Positions 57,114 to 64,000 of a stretch of 64,000 nucleotides of DNA are shown here, one piece after another. A program made the translations under genes and the position numbers. The stretch covers positions 7,232 to 71,231 of the forward strand of contig NMRA01000973.1 in NCBI GenBank assembly GCA_002633005.1, written 5' to 3'. The notes beneath the pieces are model-generated. The model was given only the letters and a program-made list of their open reading frames with translations, did not search any database and was not told where the DNA came from. Numbering within the stretch: the first letter of the stretch is position 1; each line of letters opens with the position of its first letter. This stretch comes from Phoronis australis. Its lineage: Eukaryota > Phoronida > Phoronidae.

Positions 57114-58341
57114 AGATCATAGATTCTGAGATCAGCAACTTCCGTTGGGAAGCTCCGAACATAGGTCAAACCAAAGTCACGAAAATTGTGACCAAACTAG
57201 TGTCTGACATCATCTCAATGACCAATTTGTTTACTTTCGCCAACAGACCACCCACTGATTTGAAAAAGAATATTGACAAGATGGGATCTGCCAAAGCGAA
57301 TACGGCTCTCAGCACCAAGATGTTTGTGTCACACCAAGCACGTCCTTGATGAGAGATTGTAGATTTTTCAAGCACGAAAATCAGCGTGAACCCCCATCAC
57401 TATGTGGTAGAGGTAAACTTCGGTCAAGAACCATATCCGATATGTCCGTTCCTGGCCGATGTCAAGCAGTCAATGAAGCTTCTGTTGTTCTCGATGTGGC
57501 AGCCATAATACATACTATAAAACCCCAGGGGGCAAAAGTGTTTGGGGAGTATACACAGATGCAATTGCTACCACACGTGCACAAGAAGAGTGGACGCAGT
57601 ATGGGACACATACGGAGAGGATAGTCTGAAGTCATAGACTCGTGTGAAGGGTGGTGAGACTGAAATGCGACAAACACGGGTTTTGGCTAAGGTACCAATG
57701 CCCAGGGGAACTCAGTGGCAGACATTCCNAGATCATAGATTCTGAGATCAGCAACTGCCGTAGGGAAGCTCCGAACATAGGTCAAACCAAAGTCACGGAA
57801 ATTGTGACCAAACTAGTGTCTGACATCATCTCAATGACCAATTTGTTTACTTTCGCCAACAGACCACCCACTGATTTGAAAAAGAATATTGACAAGCTGG
57901 GATCTGCCAAAGCGAATACGGCTCTTATCACCAAGATGTTTATGTCACACCAAGCACGTCCTTGATGAGAGATTGTAGATTTTTCAAGCACGAAAATCAG
58001 CGTGAACCCCCATCACTATGTGGTAGAGGAAAACTTCGGTCAAGAACCATATCCGATATGTCCGTTCCTGGCCGATGTCAAGCAGTCAATGAAGCTTCTG
58101 TTGTTCTCGATGTGGCAGCCATAATACACACTATAAAACCCCAGGGGGCAAAAGTGTTTGGGGAGTATACACAGATGCAATTGCTGCCACACGTGCACAA
58201 GAAGAGTGGACGCAGTATGGGACACATACGGAGTGGATAGTCTGAAGTCATAGACTCGTGTGAAGCGTGGTGAGACTGAAATGCGACAAACACGGGTTTT
58301 GGCTAAGGTACCAATGCCCAGGGGAGCTCAGTGGCAGACAT
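57114..58341. repeat. Direct ~615 bp duplication across N 57729, probable artefact
   Basis: AGATCATAGATTCTGAGATC starts at 57114 and again at 57730. Both copies run to GTGGCAGACAT, where the first meets the N and the second continues. Differences are sparse (AACTTCCGTTGG against AACTGCCGTAGG). Confidence 0.85.
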
Positions 58342-60339
58342 ACCTCAAAAATTGTTAAAACAAGGACGAGCTCTTCCAGTTCGACATCCAGGACCTTCTG
58401 GGCAGCACAGCTGATTCACAGTACCAACTTCTTACAACAAATGTCGACCTAGTACTCAGCAACAAACCAACAGACGTATCACCATTGTCTCTATTCCTAC
58501 AGACTGAAACTGACACGAGGATGATGCTGCATTTGCAACATGCAGCTGTTCAGGGTCACACCAAGGCTTACTTTAGAACAGTTGTCAGTTTCGTGGTGGT
58601 TCTAGCAGTCAGCTTCTTTCACAAGCAACGCCTCTCAGTGTTGTGGAATGGATTTTGCATCTGGAAAAACTATAAGGATATTTGTATCCACCAAATCTCT
58701 CCAAACCTTGGGCCGCAGAAATGTGAAGCCCTCCCACTCTTCCATGTACTGACTGATTGTGATGTCGTCTCAGCAATGTTCGGGATTGAAAAACAAAGTG
58801 CATGGTATGCTTGGGCTGCTTTTCCTGAGGTCATAAATATTTTATTGCCATCACTTATGACCCAACTACCCTCACACATGACTCGATTCTTTTACGACAC
58901 CTTGAACGCTGAATAGTACTAAAATACAGTAAAAACTGTGGGACCCACTCTGCGAATGAAGCAGGAATGCTTCTGTTCACCCATGGCATCAAGACTCTGG
59001 AATCACAACACCAACACAGCATGCTTTATTCCAACATGCTAGGCGTTCCCAGCTCACTACAGCTTTTGTAGGGAAACAGTAAAAGCCCAGATACCAAACC
59101 CATGACTATGGGGTTGGGAATGGAATGCTAGAGCTACAAAATGGGTGCCATATTGGACAGATCTGGAATATGTAAGCCAGGCGTGTTCGCTACTTCTCCA
59201 TTGTAGCTGTGTTGTTGCCTGCAAAGACAATTGTAAGTGCCAACGAGCTCGACTCGGCCGGAGTACCACAGTGTGCAAATGTGAAGATGCCTGCACCAGC
59301 AACGACTCTTAAACCTGACATTTCATTTTTCTCAATATCTAGTTGTTTTATAAGATACATGATACAAACTAGCAGTCAGCAGTGGTAGACAATTCTGTTC
59401 ATTCAGTTGCTAATAAAGTATTTATGTTTTTATAGTCTCAGTCTGGGAATATTGTCACAGTCAGCTGGACAAGTCCTATTTTGTGCAAATCTGGTTTTGG
59501 AAAATGGTAATTTTAGAATTTTGTGCAGTTAATCACATCGATATACCCATTAATTAAACAAAGTAACTTCTACGAGGACAAACATAAATTTGAGCTATTT
59601 GTGAATGACATTTGCTTTGAAAGTATCGTTTTGCATTGGAATTGACCTCAAAACATAAAACCAACACCAGAAATGAACTTCTCACCCCCCAAAATATTGA
59701 AAGGATGATATTACAATTTGTTTTTGTGATAATAATAGCCGACATATGCCAATTTCCATTTTTGGCGGCGGCCATATTGGATTTTGCGCGTAACGACCAC
59801 CAAGGGGTAAGCACACTTTGTTTGCGGTGTTTTTTGAATTTCCTTTGCTTATACCTAACAGCGTACCAAATTGCAAAAACTTGTCACAAAGTGCCCAAAG
59901 TGTACATATGCCCTCCCTGCTAAGGCTACGGTGTGTCCAAATACCAGTAAATCCGTAACAGCGAAATAAAACAACACGTTTGTATTTTTAAGGAATTTAC
60001 ATCGAAGTTTGATGATTTATTGGTGTTAAACGATGAATTCAAGCGATAAGCTGACACCACTAACCTGTGTTGTGAACTGCTGAACAGACTGCGTGTGAAA
60101 TAAATTACGTCATTGGATAATTTCAACACCTCCTTCTACGGTCAGGTGTCAGGTAACGCAACCGAACGTGCCGTTATCGAGTAGAACTACTAGATCTAAA
60201 TTGATACAAAATAGGGTGTTTTGGGGTGGCATTCTTCTTTAAAATCAAAACTGATATACATGTACGTACATTGTGTTAAACGACCGGGGTAAACAAATGT
60301 TTTGGTTGCGTCTATTAACATACAATTACTAAACTTAGT

Positions 60340-60600
60340 TCAGTATTATACACGCGTACTTGCCAATAAGTATTGGTTGCTTGAGAACATGAAATTGCTG
60401 CTTTGCTCATTTTAAGGTTGTCAAAAGTGGTGTTGCAATATTACAACGTGGGGGCTTCCAGGGTTAACAAAAATGAAACAGAAACAGTATTTCTAACAAG
60501 GCAGCCTGAGCACGTGAAAAACACAAAAGAAAATGGAATCTCCTGAATTCATGAAACTGGAGAATGTTAATTTGAAATAAAACAGCATGTTGATTTCAAC
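60340..60600. repeat. 3' flank of copy B, beyond the inserted element
   Basis: CGTACTTGCCAATAAGTATTGG and TTGCTGCTTTGCTCATTTTAAG match 14290-14360. A following block with CACGTGAAAAACACAAAAG and CATGAAACTGGAGAATGTTAA matches 14440-14540 in the opposite orientation. This places the 53661-60238 element as an insertion downstream of the last FN1-like exon. Confidence 0.5.
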
Positions 60601-60729
60601 AAATGACTATCTGTTTTCATCCGATCTTTACGCAAACACTTTTATTCGATACCTAAGCCCAAATAACACTCTTTCCACAAGGCGTCGAATTTTTTTCAAA
60701 ATAAACTGAAGTTAATTCAGATTTTTAGA

Positions 60730-60963
60730 TTGTTTTTTATTCTTTTGTGTGGTGTCCCAAGAACAGATAGATACCGTGCGAAGTTTCTATCGAAATTCGA
60801 ATGTCTTACGGAGGTACAATACGAACTTGTCAATGAAATTTCGCTTACTCTCAAGACCGTACATGGCCTTAAGCTTGGTATACCGGAGAAAACCTTGCGT
60901 CTTCAATCAAATAATCACGTTCACGTTACTATAATTCGTCAACGCGTAAATGGATGGTCGTGA
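60730..60963 (+). CDS. Unrecognised 77-codon frame, possible last exon
   Basis: The frame contains FLSKFECLTEVQYELVNEIS and KTVHGLKLGIPEKTLRLQSN and ends VNGWS before a TGA. A splice-acceptor-like TTTTGTGTGGTGTCCCAAG lies near the start. Composition looks protein-like, but there is no domain I recognise and no paralogue in the window. Confidence 0.2.
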   Translation: MFFILLCGVPRTDRYRAKFLSKFECLTEVQYELVNEISLTLKTVHGLKLGIPEKTLRLQSNNHVHVTIIRQRVNGWS

Positions 60964-60969
60964 GATCAA

Positions 60970-62190
60970 TAATTACAAAAATTCTCTACATTGAACTAAA
61001 ATTTCTTTAATGTGTATCTAATTCCAAGCTCACGCATACCTGATATTCAGATTAAGCAACATTCAAGTTCACGCTCATCAAGCAAGTTATGGAAGGCGTT
61101 CGGCATAAGATAGCTCTTCCTTCGTTGAAAAGACCTGCTAAGCGTCTTTGAGTTGACTATTACCGCCGTAAATTTTTAATTGAAGATTAGTTCGAACGCC
61201 GCTGTTACACATTCTCAGTTGGCAAAGAGTGAGGTATAGGTAAGTCATCAACACAATTCGACGAGGCGCCACGTGTGCTAACCTCAGTTCTCGGAATCAG
61301 GTAGATCTATTGTACTGCTTTAGCAGTACACAATAGAACACTCCGACATTGCAGTATTCGGTACCAAGTATTCCTTTATCAAAACTATCCCGTAACCCAA
61401 AGTGAAATGTCCGGTGAGCTACAATTTGTCGGTGCAAAACTTGGGATATCTTACTGAAAAATAGACAGTGCTCTCTTAGAACCAGAGTCTATGGAACACA
61501 GGCGAGAGGAAACTCGCAGTTTCAGTTAGACTGGTTGGCCACATTGGCAAGTTTATTCTCAACACTGAGAAATACATCTACTATTGGCGGTGGGTGGACA
61601 TTTACCTCAAAGAGAACAATACACCTAAGCTTTGAGCTCCATTGAAGACGTTTTAATGACAAATGGTAATTATTGTACGTTTCCAATTGTCTTCATGGGC
61701 ATTGTATGTCAGCTCGAGCAGTCCATAAGAACAATTAATTCTTCACGAAACATCCCCCTCCCGTTTTCTATTTAGTATTATTTAGTGCACGGCCTTGAAT
61801 ACTGCGCTTTTCTCGTTGTGTGCAGCACCCCCCCCCGCAAATCACTTTGACTCATAACCAGGTTTTTCCAAAACGTTTCGCGACACGAATTTGGAAGAAG
61901 TCCTGATCAAATTGCATTTAATTATTTATAGTTTTATGGCTCTTATGAAGGCTATACATTTGTTATCTGTTTACGCAACAATTGATCAAGCAAATATCAA
62001 TATTCAATGTTCATAAAAATTGATCATAATTGGTGGAATCATGAGAAACATGATTTACTAGATAAAACCCACTTTCAATTGAGGACAACAATGACACATA
62101 TTTCTGGAAAAAGGTGAACCTTAACCATTAGCAATCGCCCTTTAACGATTTGTATTTAGTGACAGATATACGTTTTCAGTAAGTTGGGTT
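60970..62190. other. Stretch without a recognisable gene
   Basis: No supported frame or repeat with a partner, apart from a short inverted repeat TATTGTACTGCTTTAGCAGT (61307-61330) and a C9 run near 61829. Confidence 0.4.
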
Positions 62191-62490
62191 TAGAATTCGC
62201 AATTTAAGAGACACAGAACAAGAATTTTAACTAATTCAGCTACTCCCACTAATCGATGCGCCATCTGTAGGCTGGTAGGTAACGTACATGACGTCATCAA
62301 CAGGCTCACAATTTTAGAGACACCAAACACGCATTTCAGCTAATTCAACCATTCTCACTAATCGCTGTGGCACCTGCCTGCAGCCAGATAACGTACATGA
62401 CGCCAGCAAAAGGCTCAACACAAGAGATACTAAATACGCATTTCAAGTAATTCCACTATTGCTACTTATCGCTGCACCACTATATTATTT
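62190..62490. repeat. Second array of the ~110 bp repeat, about 2.7 units
   Basis: Units start with CTCCCACTAATCGATGCGCC (about 62245), TTCTCACTAATCGCTGTGGC (62354) and TTGCTACTTATCGCTGCACC (62459). They carry the same ACGTACATGACGTCATCAAC and CACGCATTTCA blocks as 1055-1775. Confidence 0.8.
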
Positions 62491-62519
62491 GTAAAAATTA
62501 TCATGCTATTTATTTATTT

Positions 62520-63485
62520 AGACAAAGTTTCATTATCGTGCTCTTGACAATGTGAAAATCATTGATTCAAAACGAGTTTAGGGGGTTATGTAATACAATC
62601 GAGGAGTGTAGTATAATAAAAGGTACCACTACGCCATCTTGCAATTCGCCGAAATGATTATCGGTCGAAAAATTAGAGCCCCAAGCGGCGAATAAGCAAT
62701 ACTAATATAGCGGCAGGAGTCCGAACCAAGTAAACACTGATAAATTCGTACTTTAATGACGTTTGACGTGCAATGGAATTTCTGTGTGATTAATATTGTG
62801 TAAATTACGTACATTTATATTCAAGTATCCAATGAGAATGAAAATGCGTGTTGACAGTAAGATTTTTACTTTCATTCTCTTGAAGCTTCGTTCAAAACCA
62901 TGGTTTTGTTTCACGTTTGAGTTTTTACAAGGCAAATTACCGTTCCAAATTACATTTCATACATCCATAGACTACATGTACATAATTTTAGTGATTGCTC
63001 TTGGGAGTTCAGGAGAGAGTTGACCCCAGGTGCCAGGAAGGGGGGATACATGGGACGCCAACCATTGTTGACATGGCATGGCAGACCATACCAGCTTCTT
63101 CTTCATACATGTACATGTAAGACCATTAATAAACATGGACTCCTCGAAGTGACAAGAGCATAACTTGCAGTTATTGGACAAGTAGTATCCCGCATCTCTA
63201 TTCCTACAGTTAAGTTCGGCTGTCAGCGCTTGCACCTACAGTAATAGAAATCAACGAGAAACTCGGAAACAAACGTCATACTCCTCAAGGCTGGTAGCCT
63301 ACACATTACACTACATTACAGTAGTCCTGTTGCACTATGTCTGAGATACAGAAATAACCGTCTTGGTGTCAACTAAAAAATTTAGGACTCAAATGTCGAT
63401 CCAGGGATATTTTTAGATCCGCGCCCCGCAGCATTGGCGCATAGAATTACATGTAAGTTTTCATTGACACACTAGTGTTTCTTAA
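62520..63485. repeat. Repeat module, short paralogue of 2690-5038
   Basis: Begins with ACAAAGTTTCATTxTxGTGCT and ends at the TTAA that starts the element at 63486. It contains the same minus-strand THAP remnant but lacks the ~1.5 kb middle part with the GTGCAAAACAGG minisatellite. Confidence 0.7.
63115..63235 (-). pseudogene. THAP zinc-finger remnant (C-terminal half)
   Basis: The minus strand gives LNCRNRDAGYYLSNNCKLCS, then CHFEESMFING. It aligns with NRDASYLTKICELCSRHFVE at 4711-4791. The final C-x-x-H-F part of the C2CH finger is intact. The first half is not visible. Confidence 0.55.
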
Positions 63486-63595
63486 AGGCGAAGGCAACCT
63501 TTTTCCATGTAATTTTGAGCTAAAATAAAGTTGGTTGGTTATCCTAGATATATTTTCCACTTAATTACAGCTTTTCGTAATTTTATTAATTACTC

Positions 63596-63645
63596 GTCCG
63601 CTACTCCGGAAGTGACGTTTTAGGAGTCAAGCGTTTCCCGCCACT
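63596..63645 (+). promoter_or_regulatory. ETS/CRE/E2F-like promoter cluster
   Basis: CCGGAAGTGACGTTTTA combines an ETS site with a half CRE, and GCGTTTCCCGCCAC is an E2F-type site. The order is kept, with changes, at 8870-8915 (CCGGAAATGACGTTTAG, TATTTCCCGACATT). The position about 200 bp before the ATG at 63821 suits a TATA-less promoter. No start site can be defined from sequence alone. Confidence 0.4.
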
Positions 63646-63820
63646 TGGTTTCGAGTTGACTTTACCGTGCAAATCTGTTCTATTTTACTTTTCTTTTGTG
63701 CAGTTTTTCAACAATTGTCGCCACCACTTTCCATCGGCGAGTATTCTGCTGCAAGATAGGTTAGTAGAGAACTCAACTACGTTGGATTGAGGGATTGTTT
63801 AGTGTGTTGTAAGTTGAAAA

Positions 63821-64000
63821 TGGCTGGTGACCCGTATCACAGTGACAGTAGTGTGAGTGACGGAGACCTTGTTCAAAGCAGTGGTGACGAAGATTTTTTT
63901 CACGGACATTCAGTGGGTGGGTACATGTTTGAGCCCGAGTATAACGAGGCAGAGTACGCACAGGCACAGACAGCTGCTGAGAGAAACGAGGCGGCTACTG
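63821..64000 (+). CDS. N-terminus of a transposon-linked protein (P2X7-like family?)
   Basis: The ATG at 63821 opens a frame with no stop to the window end (60 codons): MAGDPYHSDSSVSDGDLVQS, an acidic SSGDEDFF segment, then GGYMFEPEYNEAEYAQAQTA and more. An acidic head followed by YMFEPE is typical of invertebrate proteins that continue into a P2X7-intracellular-domain-like cysteine-rich region. That part would lie outside the window. A decayed relative with YFEPYE is at 31510-31783. The frame is clean and preceded by a promoter-like cluster, so it could be active. Upstream codons in the same frame are not needed for the start choice. Confidence 0.5.

Larger units (their letters stand above)
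55796..59311 (+). pseudogene. Large transposon-linked protein, nuclease-like domain plus CXC tail
   Basis: In order, in shifting frames: LHIEMASQESGGKLL with GSGWDHML and HVRLIRY.YQL (about 55920-56100, repeated after N 56156); FHEGKFVVQ-like piece (about 56760); LSPSEVLRLIDEFEDARFS (56890); FANRPPTDLKKNIDKMGS; KHENQREPPSLCGRGKLRS (57375); SVVLDVAAIIHTIKPQGAKV with FGEYTQMQLLPHV; ETDTRMMLHLQHAAVQGHTK (58500); LPLFHVLTDCDVVSAMFG with SAWYAWAAF (58740); WLWGWEWNARATKWVPYW and a tail CSCVVACKDNCKCQRARL, CKCEDAC (59090-59300). From memory this order matches a large uncharacterised protein family in cnidarians, fish and other animals. The D-A-A, E-AD-R and GCD motifs suggest a PIN/FEN-like nuclease fold, and the tail resembles tesmin/TSO1 CXC. 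Many shifts and missing acidic residues show that it is dead. Confidence 0.55.
55412..59922 (+). mobile_element. 4.5 kb long-TIR element nested in the right TIR of 53661-60238
   Basis: AGGCTA occurs on both sides (55406-55411 and 59923-59928), and removing the interval rejoins the host TIR (TTTGTAGGCTACGGTGTGTC). The element's own inverted ends are about 290 bp: left CACTTTGTGACAAGTTTCTG, GCACCGCAAACAAA, AATCCAATATGGCTGCCGCC and AAAATGGAAATTGGCATAT, all matched in inverse order at 59740-59905. Inside is the degenerate protein at 55796-59311. Two N-marked false duplications (56156, 57729) make it look longer than it is. Superfamily not recognised. Confidence 0.75.
53661..60238. mobile_element. 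Kolobok-like TTAA element with ~500 bp TIRs and THAP domain
   Basis: TTAA at 53657-53660 and at 60239-60242 flank the element. The left end reads AGGAGAATGCCACCCAAAAA; the right end inverted reads AGAAGAATGCCACCCCAAAA. The left arm runs to about 54165 (CGGAGGTGTTxAAATTATCC, CAGTCTGTTCAGCAGTTCAC, TTTCGCTGTTACGGATTTAC). The right arm is present in two pieces, 59929-60238 and about 55240-55411, separated by an inserted element. A minus-strand THAP domain lies in the body. TTAA target plus THAP protein is characteristic of Kolobok. The catalytic part of a transposase is not visible. A second TTAA plus terminus (53550-53572) just outside suggests an earlier partial copy. Confidence 0.75.
63486..64000 (+). 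mobile_element. TTAA-flanked element (family 2), 5' end, runs off window
   Basis: TTAA at 63482-63485 is followed by AGGCGAAGGCAACCTTTTTC, then TAATTTTATTAATTACTCGT and the promoter-like block shared with 8880-8930. The paralogous module at 5035-5038 has an uninterrupted TTAA followed by unrelated sequence, so it may represent the empty site. Downstream, an ATG-led frame begins at 63821. Confidence 0.55.

Noticed and set aside
1-64000. CRISPR arrays, rRNA genes, bacterial operons
   Set aside because: None seen. The repeats lack direct-repeat/spacer regularity and the sequence is eukaryotic.

Overview
The window looks like AT-rich, gene-poor nuclear DNA from a marine invertebrate animal. The signs are spliced exons with GT/AG borders, a CR1/L2-like LINE, pogo, Gypsy and THAP-domain transposon remains, many MITEs, a tRNA-headed SINE and frequent TACATGTA-type words. 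I cannot name the species. No operons or bacterial-type genes are present, and most stop-free frames are accidental.

The only convincing host gene is a small cysteine-rich secreted-type protein with fibronectin type I-like (FN1) modules, present twice. The last three exons of copy A lie at 10101-14044. Those of copy B lie at 40863-53231. Exon phases, cysteine positions and stop position are the same in both. The introns also align, so this is a segmental duplication. A third, inverted and partial copy without exon 1 lies near 23600-24340. Later insertions in one copy can be read against the empty site in the other.

The rest is layered mobile DNA. 1-876: 3' end of a LINE. 1055-1775 and 62190-62490: arrays of a ~110 bp repeat, each followed by the same module (2690-5038 and 62520-63485) with a THAP remnant. 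8747-9280: TTAA-flanked THAP element. 17935-19247: Gypsy gag and pogo transposase remains. 20518-24480: MITEs and TIR-bounded composites. 31510-32028: another THAP locus. 32521-36754: a longer LINE copy with ORF1, endonuclease, RT and C-terminal finger, all broken, ending at a 215 bp gap. 38382-40195: a long-TIR element with an unknown protein. 43377-47692: a TIR element holding a nested MITE, a SINE and a hairpin MITE. 53661-60238: a TTAA-flanked, ~500 bp-TIR, THAP-bearing (Kolobok-like) element. Its right TIR is split by a second ~4.5 kb long-TIR element that carries a degenerate, large, nuclease-like protein with a CXC-type cysteine-rich tail. At 63485 a further TTAA element begins. It has an ETS/CRE/E2F-type promoter and an open reading frame running off the window.

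Assembly caution: five of the seven single-N positions (28525, 42012, 43073, 56156, 57729) are followed by an almost exact repeat of the sequence that precedes them. They look like unmerged overlapping contig or haplotype ends, so those local duplications are probably artefacts.
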